Below, piece after piece: positions 1 through 10,574 of a DNA stretch of 64,000 bases. The notes below the pieces were generated by a model. It did no database searches, was not told the DNA's origin, and was given only the letters and a program-made list of their open reading frames with translations. Origin of the DNA: Flavobacterium ammoniigenes (GTDB lineage: Bacteria > Bacteroidota > Bacteroidia > Flavobacteriales > Flavobacteriaceae); NCBI RefSeq assembly GCF_020886055.1, contig NZ_AP025184.1, forward strand, positions 1,116,001-1,180,000, given 5' to 3'. The translations under genes and the position numbers were made by a program. Within the stretch, counting starts at the first letter, position 1. Each line of letters opens with the position of its first letter.

Positions 1-1735
1 AAGTAGCTCCAGCAGTAAAGTTCAAGTTTAATTTGTCTGTTAATGAATAATTACCATTCACCATTACGTTATGATCCCAAATCATATTGTTGTTATCATA
101 CGTTCTTAAAGATCCTTGAACAGGTCCTCTAGGCGCACCAATATTTGTTGCTACAGTATTACGCTCGTTATAAAAGTCATAACCAACTCTATAGTTTAAT
201 TTGATGTTGTCATTTAAATCATAAGTTAATGCAGCATTACCAAATGTTCTGTTAGTAATTTGGTTTACGAATGAGTTTTTAAGCGTCCAATATGGATTCA
301 AAATATCATTTCCTGAACGGTAACTTAAGTTAGCACCTGTAATAGGGTGTTGGTATGGCCAGTTTTGCAAATCAACGTTTCTAGGAGTATAGAAAACGTC
401 AGCATAAATAGACAATCCACCTCCTTGAACACCAGAACCGTTACTACGAGCAACAGGTGGGGTTAAGAAGTCAGTTTTAGAGAAGTTCATTGTTCCGCTA
501 ACTGTAAATTTGTTTGTTAACTTAGAACGTCCACCTAAACTGAATGAAGTTCTTTTTAATTTGTTTCCAGGAGTAAATCCTTCGTCACTTAAATTACCAA
601 AGTTGATGTTGAAATTAGTGTTTCCGTCATCAGAACCACCAGCAACATTTAAACTTGTATTGATCACTGATCCAATTCTAAAGAAATCTTTAACATTGTT
701 TGGAGCAGCTTTGTAAGGAATTCTTAATCCTTGGTATTCAGGGAATACAGCAGCTAAAGCTGATCTACTGTAGGGGTGAAGGATAGTTCCGTCAGTACCA
801 ATACCTGATCCAGCAGCAGCCCATCCACCTAAACCTTTTTCATAAAAACCTGGTCCCCAGTTAGAGTAGAAGTTTCCATAAGCCTGGTCAAAACCATTAC
901 CAAATTTATTTTGGAAATCTGGCAAAGAAGCAATTTCGTTGAAAAATAAAGATTGGTTTAAAGTAATTTCAGTTTTCTTAGGACCTTTTTTAGCTTGACC
1001 ACCTTTAGTTGTAACTAAGATTACACCATTTCTACCTGCAGTACCATATAATGTAGTTGCAGCATATCCTTTAAGGATGTTAACATTTGCAATGTTATTT
1101 GGATCTAAGTCTAAGAAACGACTTGAACCAGAGTTACCATCAGCAAAGTTACCAGTTGCATTGGTATCGCCTGAGAAAGGCACACCATCAACAATAAATA
1201 ATGGTTGAGTATTTCCAGAGATAGAGTTTAATCCACGAATGTTAATGCTAGTTCCTGAACCAGAAATACCACTTGTTTGATTAATAATTACTCCAGAAGC
1301 TTTTCCAGATAATACTCTGGCTACATCTCCTTCTGCTCTTTGTTCGATATCAGCAGCTTTGATTTCACTTACAGCATATCCAAGAGCTTTTTTCTCTCTT
1401 TTAATACCTTGGGCAGTAACCATTACCGTTTCTAATTCCACTGAGTCATCTTTAAGTTTGACATTTAGTGAAGTTGAATTAGCTACTACTTCTTGAGATT
1501 TCATCCCGATGTAGCTAAAAAGTAACACTTGGTTAGCACTCGCTTTGATAGAAAATTTTCCATCAAAATCAGTTTGCGTTCCTGTTTTGCTTCCTTTAAC
1601 CAATACACTCACACCTGGAAGAGGCATGCCTGCATTGTCAGAAACAGTACCTGAAACGGTTCTTTCTTGAGCAAATGTAATTTGCGTCACTAGCGCCAAA
1701 AGCAGCACTAAGAATCCATTTAATTTTAGTTTCAT
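1..1735 (-). CDS. SusC/RagA family TonB-linked outer membrane transporter, C-terminus off the window
   Basis: Reading the minus strand from the ATG at 1735 gives 578 uninterrupted residues that run off the window edge. A signal peptide (MKLKLNGFLVLLLALVTQ, cleaved before about residue 24) is followed by a carboxypeptidase-regulatory-like domain (TVSGTVSDNAGMPLPGVSV, about residues 26-100) and a TonB plug domain (VARVLSGKASGVIINQ, then INIRGLNSISG and PLFIVDGVPF). NGVILVTTKGG is the usual end of the SusC plug. The rest is beta-barrel. The family imports glycans or peptides across the outer membrane with a SusD lipoprotein, whose gene would lie to the left of the window. The substrate cannot be told. 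It is the only gene on the minus strand and is divergent from rpsL. Confidence 0.93.
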   Translation of the reverse strand, partial: MKLKLNGFLVLLLALVTQITFAQERTVSGTVSDNAGMPLPGVSVLVKGSKTGTQTDFDGKFSIKASANQVLLFSYIGMKSQEVVANSTSLNVKLKDDSVELETVMVTAQGIKREKKALGYAVSEIKAADIEQRAEGDVARVLSGKASGVIINQTSGISGSGTSINIRGLNSISGNTQPLFIVDGVPFSGDTNATGNFADGNSGSSRFLDLDPNNIANVNILKGYAATTLYGTAGRNGVILVTTKGGQAKKGPKKTEITLNQSLFFNEIASLPDFQNKFGNGFDQAYGNFYSNWGPGFYEKGLGGWAAAGSGIGTDGTILHPYSRSALAAVFPEYQGLRIPYKAAPNNVKDFFRIGSVINTSLNVAGGSDDGNTNFNINFGNLSDEGFTPGNKLKRTSFSLGGRSKLTNKFTVSGTMNFSKTDFLTPPVARSNGSGVQGGGLSIYADVFYTPRNVDLQNWPYQHPITGANLSYRSGNDILNPYWTLKNSFVNQITNRTFGNAALTYDLNDNIKLNYRVGYDFYNERNTVATNIGAPRGPVQGSLRTYDNNNMIWDHNVMVNGNYSLTDKLNLNFTAGAT

Positions 1736-2226
1736 TTTTAATTATTTTGAATTAGTGAAGCAAAACTCTTAATAATTTGTTAACATTCCTAATGTTTTGA
1801 AGAATTTTTTATGCGTGCATCTAAAATTTAACATTATAACGTATTGATTTAATAATGTTGTTTTTTTGTGTTTTTTGCCGATTTGACGTTTTTTTCAATC
1901 TCCAAAACACTTGATTTTGTTATATTATTAACTTATTGTCTATTTTTTGTATAGTCTGTATTTATTTTGAAAAGGCGAATTAGAAATGTGATATTCAATT
2001 TAGTTGATCAATATTAATTGTTTGTAATCTATTTCTTTATAATGACCACTGTGTTATTATTGATTTTATAAGAATCTAAATATCAAATAAATCTCATAAA
2101 ACTCTAATTTTAATAATTGTATTGAAAATTAATTAATTATGGTTTGCAGAGTTAAAAATAATTTATACATTTGCGACCCCGTAAAAAGCGGGAATTTAAT
2201 ATAATAAGAAATTTTTAGTATTAATT
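1736..2226. other. Intergenic region between divergent SusC-like gene and rpsL
   Basis: This 491-bp AT-rich stretch holds no plausible gene. Its right end carries the rpsL promoter. I found no convincing TANNTTTG box for the SusC-like gene on the minus strand, so that gene's promoter is either non-consensus or depends on a special sigma factor. Confidence 0.6.
2143..2173 (+). promoter_or_regulatory. Bacteroidota-type promoter of the str operon
   Basis: TTTG at 2143-2146, 19 nt spacing, then TACATTTG at 2166-2173 match the Bacteroidota sigma consensus TTTG-N(17-23)-TANNTTTG. Transcription should start near 2180, giving a leader of about 45 nt before rpsL. A weak CCCG/CGGG stem (about 2178-2192) lies at the predicted start. 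Confidence 0.8.
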
Positions 2227-2610
2227 ATGCCAACAATTCAACAATTAGTAAGAACAGGAAGAACTCAGATAACTAAGAAGAGTAAATCGGTTGCTTTAGA
2301 TTCTTGTCCTCAAAGAAGAGGGGTTTGTACGCGTGTTTACACTACTACACCAAAAAAACCAAACTCTGCAATGCGTAAAGTAGCGCGTGTACGTTTGACA
2401 AATGGTAATGAAGTAAATGCTTACATCCCTGGAGAAGGACACAATTTACAAGAGCACTCGATAGTATTAGTTAGGGGTGGAAGGGTAAAAGATTTACCAG
2501 GAGTTAGATATCACATCGTTCGTGGTGCGCTTGATACATCAGGTGTAGCAGGAAGAACGCAAAGAAGATCTAAGTACGGTGCTAAACGCCCAAAAGAAGC
2601 AAAAAAGTAA
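2227..2610 (+). CDS. rpsL: 30S ribosomal protein S12
   Basis: The 127-residue protein is full length for S12, a component of the decoding centre of the 30S subunit. It contains the invariant [14 protein letters not shown] (residues 38-51) and [10 protein letters not shown] near residue 90. Residue 43 is lysine, the wild-type residue associated with streptomycin sensitivity. It is the first gene of the str operon, behind a clear promoter; rpsG follows after 75 nt. Confidence 0.98.
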
Positions 2611-2685
2611 TTTAAAACGTTATGACTACATGTATGTGTGATTTATTACATATATATAGGTATGACATTTAATTAAAAAAAAGAC

Positions 2686-3162
2686 ATGAGAAAAAGAGCG
2701 GCAAAGAAAAGACCACTTTTACCAGATCCAAGGTTTAATGACCAATTGGTAACTCGTTTTGTGAACAACTTAATGTGGGACGGTAAAAAATCAACAGCTT
2801 TTAAAGTTTTTTATGATGCAATTGATATCATTGAAACAAAAAAGCAAGATGCAGAAAAATCATCATTAGAAATTTGGAAAGATGCGTTAACTAATGTTAT
2901 GCCTCACGTAGAAGTACGTAGTCGTAGAGTTGGTGGAGCAACATTTCAAATTCCAATGCAAATTAGACCAGACAGAAAAATTTCTATGGCAATGAAGTGG
3001 TTAATACTTTATTCAAGAAGAAGAAATGAGAAGTCAATGGCTCAAAGACTAGCTTCAGAATGTTTAGCTGCGGCTAAAGAAGAAGGAGCGGCTGTTAAGA
3101 AAAGAATGGATACTCACAAAATGGCAGAAGCTAACAAAGCTTTCTCTCACTTTAGATTTTAA
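2686..3162 (+). CDS. rpsG: 30S ribosomal protein S7
   Basis: This 158-residue protein has the S7 features [23 protein letters not shown] near the start and [16 protein letters not shown] in the middle. S7 nucleates assembly of the 3' domain of 16S rRNA (the head of the 30S subunit). It lies between rpsL and fusA as in other bacterial str operons; in Enterobacteria it is also the repressor of the operon, but whether that applies here cannot be seen. Confidence 0.98.
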   Translation: MRKRAAKKRPLLPDPRFNDQLVTRFVNNLMWDGKKSTAFKVFYDAIDIIETKKQDAEKSSLEIWKDALTNVMPHVEVRSRRVGGATFQIPMQIRPDRKISMAMKWLILYSRRRNEKSMAQRLASECLAAAKEEGAAVKKRMDTHKMAEANKAFSHFRF

Positions 3163-3173
3163 TTCATAAAGAA

Positions 3174-5330
3174 ATGGCTAGAGATTTAAAATATACAAGA
3201 AACATTGGAATTGCTGCTCACATTGATGCTGGTAAAACAACAACAACAGAGCGTATTTTATTCTATACAGGAAAATCACACAAAATTGGTGAAGTACACG
3301 ATGGTGCTGCAACAATGGACTGGATGGCACAAGAGCAAGAAAGAGGTATTACAATTACTTCTGCTGCTACAACTTGTGAATGGAATTTTCCAACTGAACA
3401 AGGTAAAATTTTACCTGAAACATTACCTTACCACTTTAACATTATTGATACCCCAGGACACGTTGATTTTACCGTAGAGGTAAACCGTTCGTTACGTGTA
3501 TTGGATGGTTTAGTTTTCTTATTTAGTGCGGTTGATGGTGTTGAGCCACAGTCAGAAACTAACTGGAGATTAGCAGATCAATATAGAGTTCCGCGTATGG
3601 GATTCGTAAATAAAATGGACCGTCAAGGTTCTAACTTCTTGAACGTATGTCAACAAGTTAGAGATATGTTAAAATCTAACGCTGTTGCAATCACTTTGCC
3701 AATTGGTGAAGAGAATGATTTCAAAGGGGTAGTTGACTTAGTTAAAAATCAAGCTATTATTTGGCATGATGCTACTCAAGGAGCTACTTTTGATATTGTG
3801 CCTATCCCAGAAGATATGCTTGCAGAAGTAAAAGAATATAGATCAATTCTTATTGAAGCAGTAGCTGATTATGATGAAAATCTATTGGATAAATACATGG
3901 AAGACGAAAGCTCTATTACAGAGGAAGAAATCAACGTGGCTTTAAGAGCTGCGACTATGGACATGGCGATCATTCCTATGATTGCTGGTTCTTCTTTCAA
4001 AAATAAAGGAGTTCAATTCATGTTAGATGCAGTATGTAAATACTTACCATCTCCAATGGATAAAGAAGGTATTACAGGTATTCACCCTGATGATGCTGAA
4101 TTATTAGAAGAAGATCAAACTAAAATATTACGTAAACCAGATGTAAAAGAGCCATTCGCTGCTTTAGCATTTAAGATCGCTACTGATCCATTCGTTGGTC
4201 GTTTGGCTTTCTTCCGTGCATATTCTGGTCGTTTAGATGCTGGTTCTTATGTTTTGAACACTCGTTCAGGAAACAAAGAAAGAATTTCTCGTATCTACCA
4301 AATGCACGCTAACAAACAAAATCCAATCGAATATATTGAGGCTGGAGATATTGGAGCTGCTGTTGGATTTAAAGATATCAAAACTGGAGATACATTGTGT
4401 GATGAAAAACACCCAATCATTCTTGAGTCTATGAAATTCCCTGCACCGGTAATTGGTATTGCTATTGAGCCTAAAACTAAGGCTGACGTAGATAAAATGG
4501 GTATGGCTTTGGCTAAATTAGCTGAGGAAGATCCTACATTTACAGTTAGAACAGATGAGGCTTCTGGGCAAACTATTATCTCAGGTATGGGTGAGTTACA
4601 CTTGGATATCCTTGTAGATCGTATGAAACGTGAGTTTAAAGTTGAAGTTGACCAAGGTGAGCCTCAAGTAGAATACAAAGAAGCGTTTACAAGATCAGCT
4701 ACACATAGAGAAACCTACAAGAAACAATCTGGAGGTCGTGGTAAATTCGGTGATATCGTATTTACATTAGAGCCTGCTGATGAAGTGGACGGTAAAGTTC
4801 CTGTGGGATTACAGTTTATCAACGCAGTTAAAGGTGGTAACGTTCCTAAAGAATATATTCCTTCTGTAGAGAAAGGTTTTAGAGAAGCTATGAAAGCAGG
4901 TCCTTTAGCAGGATATGCAGTAGATAGTTTGAAAGTAACGTTGTCAGACGGATCTTTCCACCCGGTGGATTCTGATGCATTGTCATTTGAATTAGCTGCT
5001 AGAATGGGGTACAAAGAAGTGGCGAAAGCTGCTGGTGCTGTTATTTTAGAGCCAATCATGAAAATGGAAGTGATCACACCTGAAGAAAACATGGGAGATA
5101 TCGTAGGTGATATTAACCGTCGTAGAGGTCAGGTAAATGACATGGGTGATAGAGCTGGTGCTAAAACTATTAAGGCTGATGTGCCTTTATCTGAAATGTT
5201 TGGATATGTGACTACATTAAGAACATTGTCTTCAGGTAGAGCAACATCTACAATGGAATTTTCACACTACGCTGAAACGCCTGCTAATATTTCAGAAGCA
5301 GTAATCAAAAAAGCAAAAGGAAACGCTTAA
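3174..5330 (+). CDS. fusA: Translation elongation factor G
   Basis: The 718-residue GTPase drives ribosomal translocation. The G1 motif AHIDAGKTT (residues 15-23), G3 DTPGH (92-96) and G4 NKMD (146-149) are all present, followed by domains II-V (for example [19 protein letters not shown] in domain III). The length is slightly above the usual 690-705 because of small insertions, such as residues 68-88 before G3. It starts 11 nt after rpsG. In most Gammaproteobacteria tuf follows; here rpsJ follows directly. Confidence 0.98.
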   Translation: MARDLKYTRNIGIAAHIDAGKTTTTERILFYTGKSHKIGEVHDGAATMDWMAQEQERGITITSAATTCEWNFPTEQGKILPETLPYHFNIIDTPGHVDFTVEVNRSLRVLDGLVFLFSAVDGVEPQSETNWRLADQYRVPRMGFVNKMDRQGSNFLNVCQQVRDMLKSNAVAITLPIGEENDFKGVVDLVKNQAIIWHDATQGATFDIVPIPEDMLAEVKEYRSILIEAVADYDENLLDKYMEDESSITEEEINVALRAATMDMAIIPMIAGSSFKNKGVQFMLDAVCKYLPSPMDKEGITGIHPDDAELLEEDQTKILRKPDVKEPFAALAFKIATDPFVGRLAFFRAYSGRLDAGSYVLNTRSGNKERISRIYQMHANKQNPIEYIEAGDIGAAVGFKDIKTGDTLCDEKHPIILESMKFPAPVIGIAIEPKTKADVDKMGMALAKLAEEDPTFTVRTDEASGQTIISGMGELHLDILVDRMKREFKVEVDQGEPQVEYKEAFTRSATHRETYKKQSGGRGKFGDIVFTLEPADEVDGKVPVGLQFINAVKGGNVPKEYIPSVEKGFREAMKAGPLAGYAVDSLKVTLSDGSFHPVDSDALSFELAARMGYKEVAKAAGAVILEPIMKMEVITPEENMGDIVGDINRRRGQVNDMGDRAGAKTIKADVPLSEMFGYVTTLRTLSSGRATSTMEFSHYAETPANISEAVIKKAKGNA

Positions 5331-5341
5331 TCTTTAAGAAA

Positions 5342-5647
5342 ATGAGTCAAAAAATCAGAATAAAATTAAAATCTTACGATCATATGTTGGTAGACAAGTC
5401 TGCTGAGAAGATTGTAAAAACGGTGAAAACTACCGGTGCAGTAGTAACAGGACCAATTCCATTGCCAACGCACAAAAAATTATTCACGGTATTACGTTCT
5501 CCACACGTTAACAAAAAAGCGAGAGAACAATTTGAAGTGATGTCATACAAGAGATTAATTGACATTTATTCATCTTCATCTAAAACTATTGATGCTTTAA
5601 TGAAATTAGAATTGCCTAGTGGAGTTGAAGTAGAGATCAAAGTTTAG
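5342..5647 (+). CDS. rpsJ: 30S ribosomal protein S10
   Basis: The 101-residue protein matches S10 ([35 protein letters not shown]). S10 is in the 30S head and, in E. coli, also acts as NusE in antitermination. It starts 11 nt after fusA and so belongs with the str operon here, while the rest of the S10 operon follows a 158-bp spacer with its own promoter. Confidence 0.98.
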
Positions 5648-5678
5648 GTACCAGTATTTTCGAAATACAAGAGCATTC

Positions 5679-5764
5679 CGTTTAAGCGAAAACATTTTTT
5701 GGAATATCTGCAAATAAGTTATACTTTTGCACCTCATTTTTAAAAAATAGGATTCGCTTAAACG
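5679..5764. repeat. Perfect 12-bp inverted repeat around the rplC promoter
   Basis: CGTTTAAGCGAA at 5679-5690 is repeated as its exact reverse complement at 5753-5764. The 62 bp between the arms contain the promoter at 5698-5729. The arms neither extend outwards nor inwards. In read-through RNA from the str operon they could pair as a long-range hairpin; in DNA they could bind a dimeric regulator. Neither role is established. Confidence 0.75.
5698..5729 (+). promoter_or_regulatory. Promoter of the S10/spc/alpha gene block, between rpsJ and rplC
   Basis: TTTG at 5698-5701, 20 nt, and TACTTTTG at 5722-5729 fit the Bacteroidota consensus. The predicted start near 5736 leaves a leader of about 70 nt before rplC that contains the right arm of the inverted repeat. 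Confidence 0.75.
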
Positions 5765-5805
5765 TGTGTTCTATATTTATATTTAATAATTAATAATTAA
5801 TATTT

Positions 5806-6423
5806 ATGTCTGGGTTAATTGGTAGAAAAATCGGCATGACTAGCATTTTCGATGAAAACGGGAAGAATATTCCTTGTACAGTAATCGAAGCTGGACCATG
5901 TGTTGTTACCCAAGTCAGAACCAAAGGTGTTGACGGGTACGAAGCGTTGCAACTTGGTTTCGATGACAAAAACGAGAAACATTCCACAAAAGCGGCTGTA
6001 GGTCACTTTAAAAAAGCGGGAACTGTTGCTAAGAAAAAAGTCGTTGAATTCCAAAATTTTGCAACTGAACAAAAATTAGGAGATCTTATTGATGTTACTA
6101 TTTTTGAAGAAGGAGAGTTTGTAGATGTACAAGGTGTATCTAAAGGTAAAGGTTTCCAAGGGGTTGTTAAACGTCACGGTTTTGGTGGTGTTGGACAAGC
6201 TACTCATGGTCAACACAACCGTTTAAGAGCGCCAGGTTCTGTAGGAGCTTCTTCTTATCCATCTAGAGTATTCAAAGGAATGCGTATGGCTGGAAGAATG
6301 GGAGGAGATAATGTAAAAGTTCAAAACCTTAGAGTTTTAAAAGTAGTGGCTGAAAAGAACCTACTTGTTATTAAAGGATGTGTTCCTGGTCATAACAACT
6401 CTTATGTAATCATTCAGAAGTAA
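5806..6423 (+). CDS. rplC: 50S ribosomal protein L3
   Basis: The 205-residue L3 carries the loop reaching toward the peptidyl transferase centre ([16 protein letters not shown], then [15 protein letters not shown]) and [17 protein letters not shown]3 is an early 23S-binding assembly protein. Its stop codon overlaps the start of rplD (TAATG), which suggests translational coupling. Confidence 0.98.
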   Translation: MSGLIGRKIGMTSIFDENGKNIPCTVIEAGPCVVTQVRTKGVDGYEALQLGFDDKNEKHSTKAAVGHFKKAGTVAKKKVVEFQNFATEQKLGDLIDVTIFEEGEFVDVQGVSKGKGFQGVVKRHGFGGVGQATHGQHNRLRAPGSVGASSYPSRVFKGMRMAGRMGGDNVKVQNLRVLKVVAEKNLLVIKGCVPGHNNSYVIIQK

Positions 6424-7052
6424 TGGAAGTAAAAGTATTAGATTTCAACGGAAAAGATACTGGAAGAAAAGTTCAACTTTCTGATTCAGTATTCGCAATT
6501 GAACCAAATAATCACGCAGTATACCTTGATGTAAAGCAATATCTTGCTAATCAAAGACAAGGAACGCACAAAGCAAAAGAAAGAGCTGAAGTTGCGGGAA
6601 GTACACGTAAGATTAAAAAACAAAAAGGAACTGGTACTGCTCGTGCGGGTAGTGCAAAGAATCCATTGTTTAAAGGTGGAGGAACAGTTTTCGGACCTAG
6701 ACCAAGAAGTTATTCATTTAAATTGAATAAAAACTTGAAACGTTTAGCTAGAAAATCAGCTTTCTCAATCAAAGCAAAAGAGTCAAATATCATCGTTTTA
6801 GAAGACTTCAATTTTGAAACTCCAAGCACTAAAAATTTCATTAACGTTTTGAAATCGTTAGGCTTAGAAAACAAAAAATCGTTGTTCGTGTTGGGTGATT
6901 CAAATAAAAATGTATATTTGTCGTCACGCAATTTAAAGGCTTCTAACGTAGTAAGTAGCTCAGAATTAAGTACTTACGCCATCTTAAACGCTAATAATGT
7001 AGTGCTTTTAGAAGGTTCTTTGGAAGGAATTGAAGATAATTTAAGCAAATAA
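6423..7052 (+). CDS. rplD: 50S ribosomal protein L4
   Basis: The 209-residue protein has the L4 core: an extended arm rich in Gly/Arg (KKQKGTGTARAGSAKNPLFKG, GPRPRSYSFKLNKN) that lines the exit tunnel, followed by a globular domain. Its start overlaps the rplC stop by one base. In E. coli L4 represses the S10 operon; no evidence for this is visible here. Confidence 0.97.
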   Translation: MEVKVLDFNGKDTGRKVQLSDSVFAIEPNNHAVYLDVKQYLANQRQGTHKAKERAEVAGSTRKIKKQKGTGTARAGSAKNPLFKGGGTVFGPRPRSYSFKLNKNLKRLARKSAFSIKAKESNIIVLEDFNFETPSTKNFINVLKSLGLENKKSLFVLGDSNKNVYLSSRNLKASNVVSSSELSTYAILNANNVVLLEGSLEGIEDNLSK

Positions 7053-7060
7053 ATAGGAAA

Positions 7061-7351
7061 ATGAGTATTATAATCAGACCTATAGTAACTGAAAAAGTAA
7101 CCAAAGAAAGTGAAGTTTTAAACCGCTTCGGATTTTTTGTTAACAAAAAAGCAAACAAAGTTGAGATTAAGAAAGCTGTTGAGGCTACTTATGGAGTAAC
7201 TGTTGTTAGTGTTAACACAATTAACGTAAGACCGGATAGAACTACCAAATACACTAAAAGTGGTTTGATCAGTGGAAAAACAAATGCTGAAAAGAAAGCA
7301 TTTGTACAAGTAAAAGAAGGAGAATCAATTGATTTTTACAACAATATCTAA
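7061..7351 (+). CDS. rplW: 50S ribosomal protein L23
   Basis: The 96-residue protein begins IIIRPIVTEKVTKESE and continues with FFVNKKANKVEIKKAVEATYGV, typical of L23, which sits at the tunnel exit and is the docking site for trigger factor and SRP. It is 8 nt after rplD. Confidence 0.97.
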   Translation: MSIIIRPIVTEKVTKESEVLNRFGFFVNKKANKVEIKKAVEATYGVTVVSVNTINVRPDRTTKYTKSGLISGKTNAEKKAFVQVKEGESIDFYNNI

Positions 7352-7360
7352 TAGAGAACA

Positions 7361-8185
7361 ATGTCAGTTAGAAAATTAAAACCTATTACCCCAGGTCAGC
7401 GATTTAGAGTTGTGAATGGTTATGACGCCATTACAACTGATAAGCCGGAACGCTCTTTGATAGCGCCGATAAAAAACTCTGGAGGTAGAAATAGTCAAGG
7501 AAAGATGACCATGCGTTATACGGGTGGTGGTCACAAGCAGAGATATCGTATTATTGATTTTAAACGTACTAAAGAAGGAATTCCTGCTACGGTTAAATCA
7601 ATCGAATACGATCCAAATCGTACTGCGTTTATCGCTTTATTAGCTTATGCTGATGGAGAGAAAACTTATGTTATTGCACAAAACGGATTGAAAGTGGGTC
7701 AGAAATTAGTTTCTGGACCAGAATCTCAACCTGAAATTGGTAATACATTGCCATTAAGCAGAATTCCATTAGGAACTGTTATTTCATGTATTGAGTTACG
7801 TCCAGGTCAAGGAGCAGTTATTGCTCGTTCAGCTGGTACATTTGCTCAATTAATGGCAAGAGATGGAAAATATGCAACAATTAAAATGCCATCAGGAGAA
7901 ACAAGATTAATCTTGTTAACCTGTTCAGCTACAATTGGAGCAGTTTCTAATTCTGATCATCAATTAGTTGTATCTGGAAAAGCAGGTAGAACAAGATGGT
8001 TAGGAAGAAGACCTAGAACAAGACCTGTTGCAATGAACCCTGTCGATCACCCAATGGGTGGTGGTGAAGGACGTTCTTCTGGTGGACATCCACGTTCAAG
8101 AAATGGAATACCAGCTAAAGGTTATAGAACTCGTTCTAAGAAAAACCCGAGTAACAAGTATATCGTAGAACGTAGAAAGAAATAA
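7361..8185 (+). CDS. rplB: 50S ribosomal protein L2
   Basis: The 274-residue L2 shows [20 protein letters not shown] near the start and the C-terminal [16 protein letters not shown] around residues 222-240, which holds the conserved histidine near the peptidyl transferase centre. It supports subunit association and tRNA binding. It is nine bases downstream of rplW. Confidence 0.98.
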   Translation: MSVRKLKPITPGQRFRVVNGYDAITTDKPERSLIAPIKNSGGRNSQGKMTMRYTGGGHKQRYRIIDFKRTKEGIPATVKSIEYDPNRTAFIALLAYADGEKTYVIAQNGLKVGQKLVSGPESQPEIGNTLPLSRIPLGTVISCIELRPGQGAVIARSAGTFAQLMARDGKYATIKMPSGETRLILLTCSATIGAVSNSDHQLVVSGKAGRTRWLGRRPRTRPVAMNPVDHPMGGGEGRSSGGHPRSRNGIPAKGYRTRSKKNPSNKYIVERRKK

Positions 8186-8191
8186 TAAGAT

Positions 8192-8470
8192 ATGGCACGT
8201 TCATTAAAAAAAGGACCTTTCGTTCATTATAAGTTAGACAAGAAAGTTCAAGAAAACATTGAAAAAGGTGGTAGTGGAGTTGTTAAGACATGGTCTAGAG
8301 CTTCAATGATCACTCCAGACTTTGTTGGACAAACAATCGCAGTTCATAACGGTCGTCAGTTTGTACCAGTTTACGTTACAGAAAACATGGTAGGTCACAA
8401 ATTAGGAGAATTTTCACCAACACGATCTTTTAGAGGTCACGCTGGAGCAAAAAATAAAGGTAAAAAATAA
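8192..8470 (+). CDS. rpsS: 30S ribosomal protein S19
   Basis: The 92-residue protein has [37 protein letters not shown] and [15 protein letters not shown], all diagnostic for S19, which lies in the 30S head near the A site. Six bases separate it from both neighbours. Confidence 0.98.
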   Translation: MARSLKKGPFVHYKLDKKVQENIEKGGSGVVKTWSRASMITPDFVGQTIAVHNGRQFVPVYVTENMVGHKLGEFSPTRSFRGHAGAKNKGKK

Positions 8471-8476
8471 GAAGCA

Positions 8477-8887
8477 ATGGGAGTTCGTAAAAGAGAAACA
8501 GCAGACGCAAGAAAAGAGGCTAATAAGTCACTAGCTTTTGCAAAATTGAATAACTGCCCTACTTCACCTAGAAAAATGCGCTTAGTTGCGGACTTGGTAA
8601 GAGGTCAGAAAGTGGAAAGAGCACTTAATATATTAAGATTTAGCTCAAAAGAAGCTTCAAGAAAATTAGAGAAACTATTATTATCTGCAATCAATAACTG
8701 GGAGCAAAAAAATAGTGAAGGTAATGTTACTGAAGCAGGCTTATTTGTAAAAGAGATCAGAGTAGATGGTGGAATGATGTTGAAAAGACTTCGTCCAGCT
8801 CCACAAGGTCGTGCACACAGAATTAGAAAACGTTCTAACCACGTAACAATCGTGTTAGGAGCTATTAATAACACACAAAGCAATTAA
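8477..8887 (+). CDS. rplV: 50S ribosomal protein L22
   Basis: The 136-residue L22 contains [18 protein letters not shown] and, near the C-terminus, the tunnel-lining beta hairpin ([19 protein letters not shown]) whose tip is the known site of macrolide-resistance changes. No deletion is seen in the hairpin. Confidence 0.97.
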   Translation: MGVRKRETADARKEANKSLAFAKLNNCPTSPRKMRLVADLVRGQKVERALNILRFSSKEASRKLEKLLLSAINNWEQKNSEGNVTEAGLFVKEIRVDGGMMLKRLRPAPQGRAHRIRKRSNHVTIVLGAINNTQSN

Positions 8888-8892
8888 TAAAG

Positions 8893-9648
8893 ATGGGACA
8901 AAAGACAAATCCAATTGGAAATAGACTTGGTATCATCAGAGGATGGGACTCTAACTGGTATGGTGGAAATGATTATGGCGATAAATTAGCCGAAGATCAC
9001 AAAATCAGAAAGTACATCCATGCTCGTTTATCAAAAGCTAGTGTATCAAAAGTAATCATCGAGAGAACTTTGAAACTTGTAACCGTTACTATCACTACTG
9101 CTAGACCTGGTATCATTATCGGAAAAGGTGGACAAGAGGTAGACAAGTTGAAAGAAGAACTTAAGAAAATTACTGACAAAGAGGTTCAAATTAACATCTT
9201 TGAAATCAAAAGACCTGAACTTGATGCTTATTTAGTTGCAACAAGTATCTGTCGTCAAATCGAGAGTCGTATTTCTTACAGACGCGCAATCAAAATGGCT
9301 ATTGCTGCTTCTATGCGTATGAACGCTGAAGGTATCAAAGTTTTGATTTCTGGTCGTTTGAATGGAGCTGAGATGGCGCGTTCAGAAGGTTTCAAAGAAG
9401 GTAGAATTCCTCTATCAACTTTCAGAGCCGATATTGACTATGCTTTAGCAGAAGCACATACTACTTATGGTAGAATGGGTATTAAAGTATGGATCATGAA
9501 AGGTGAAGTTTATGGAAAGAGAGATCTTTCTCCGCTTGCTGGAATGGACAAAAAACAATCTGGTGCAGGTGGTAAAGGTGGAGATGCCCCTAGAGGTAAA
9601 TCTAACTTTAATAAAGGTGGAAAACCAGACGCTCGTAAAAGAAAGTAA
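8893..9648 (+). CDS. rpsC: 30S ribosomal protein S3
   Basis: The 251-residue S3 has a type II KH domain with the GXXG loop ([20 protein letters not shown], about residues 73-92) and the C-terminal S3 domain ([19 protein letters not shown]). A Gly/Lys-rich tail of about 30 residues follows, as in other Bacteroidota. It helps form the mRNA entry channel. Confidence 0.98.
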   Translation: MGQKTNPIGNRLGIIRGWDSNWYGGNDYGDKLAEDHKIRKYIHARLSKASVSKVIIERTLKLVTVTITTARPGIIIGKGGQEVDKLKEELKKITDKEVQINIFEIKRPELDAYLVATSICRQIESRISYRRAIKMAIAASMRMNAEGIKVLISGRLNGAEMARSEGFKEGRIPLSTFRADIDYALAEAHTTYGRMGIKVWIMKGEVYGKRDLSPLAGMDKKQSGAGGKGGDAPRGKSNFNKGGKPDARKRK

Positions 9649-9667
9649 ATTTTTAAACTAAAGAAAA

Positions 9668-10093
9668 ATGTTACAGCCTAAAAGAACAAAATACCGTAAG
9701 GTACAGAAAGGTAAAATGAAAGGAAACTCTCAAAGAGGGCATGAACTTTCTAATGGAATGTTTGGTATTAAATCTGTACATGAAGATGGAATGTTCTTAA
9801 CCTCTCGTCAAATCGAAGCAGCTCGTATTGCAGCTACTCGTTACATGAAGAGAGAAGGACAATTATGGATCAAAATATTTCCAGACAAACCAATCACCAA
9901 GAAACCTCTTGAAGTACGTATGGGTAAAGGTAAAGGAGCCGTTGAATATTGGGCTGCCGTTGTTAAACCCGGAAGAATCATGTTTGAAGTTGGAGGAGTA
10001 CCTTTGTCAGTTGCAAAAGAGGCGTTACGTCTTGCAGCACAAAAACTTCCAGTAAAAACTAAATTCGTTGTTGCGAGAGATTTCGAAGCATAA
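9668..10093 (+). CDS. rplP: 50S ribosomal protein L16
   Basis: The 141-residue protein begins [19 protein letters not shown] and has [19 protein letters not shown], typical for L16, which helps to position A-site tRNA on the 50S subunit. It lies 19 nt after rpsC and 12 nt before rpmC, in the standard S10-operon order. Confidence 0.98.
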   Translation: MLQPKRTKYRKVQKGKMKGNSQRGHELSNGMFGIKSVHEDGMFLTSRQIEAARIAATRYMKREGQLWIKIFPDKPITKKPLEVRMGKGKGAVEYWAAVVKPGRIMFEVGGVPLSVAKEALRLAAQKLPVKTKFVVARDFEA

Positions 10094-10105
10094 TCTAATT
10101 ATATT

Positions 10106-10297
10106 ATGAAACAATCAGAAATAAAAAATCTTTCTGCAGCGGAGTTGCAAGAAAAACTTAGCCAGACTAAGAAAGCTTATGCTAACCTAAAATTGGCTCA
10201 CGCTATCTCACCAATTGAAAATCCTCTACAAATTAGAACTGTAAGAAGAACAATTGCAAGATTAGCTACTGAGCTTACAAAAAGAGAGTTACAATAA
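10106..10297 (+). CDS. rpmC: 50S ribosomal protein L29
   Basis: The 63-residue two-helix protein (MKQSEIKNLSAAELQEKL; NPLQIRTVRRTIARLATEL) is L29, which sits beside L23 at the peptide exit. It has the normal length and its normal place between rplP and rpsQ. Confidence 0.96.
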   Translation: MKQSEIKNLSAAELQEKLSQTKKAYANLKLAHAISPIENPLQIRTVRRTIARLATELTKRELQ

Positions 10298-10314
10298 TTG
10301 TAATCTGCTGAAAG

Positions 10315-10572
10315 ATGGAAAAAAGAAATTTAAGAAAAGAGAGAATTGGTGTTGTTACTTCAAACAAAATGGAGAAATCTATTGTTGTTGCTGAAGTACG
10401 TAAAGTAAAACACCCTTTATACGGTAAGTTCGTGTTGAAAACTAAAAAGTATCACGCACACGACGAAAAGAACGACTGTAACATTGGAGATACTGTAAGG
10501 ATAAGTGAAACTCGTCCTTTGAGTAAAACAAAATGTTGGAGGTTAGTTGAAATCATTGAAAGAGCTAAATAA
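10315..10572 (+). CDS. rpsQ: 30S ribosomal protein S17
   Basis: The 85-residue protein shows [19 protein letters not shown] and [18 protein letters not shown], followed by [16 protein letters not shown], the OB-fold of S17, an early 16S-binding protein. Two bases separate its stop from rplN. Confidence 0.98.
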   Translation: MEKRNLRKERIGVVTSNKMEKSIVVAEVRKVKHPLYGKFVLKTKKYHAHDEKNDCNIGDTVRISETRPLSKTKCWRLVEIIERAK

Positions 10573-10574
10573 TT

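Noticed and set aside
2611..2685. Hairpin-like TATGT/ACATA segment between rpsL and rpsG
   Set aside because: The stem is only five A/T-rich pairs with a long loop and is likely incidental.
4715..5092. Long open frame on the minus strand inside fusA
   Set aside because: It is a shadow of the strongly conserved EF-G coding sequence and has no recognisable protein features.
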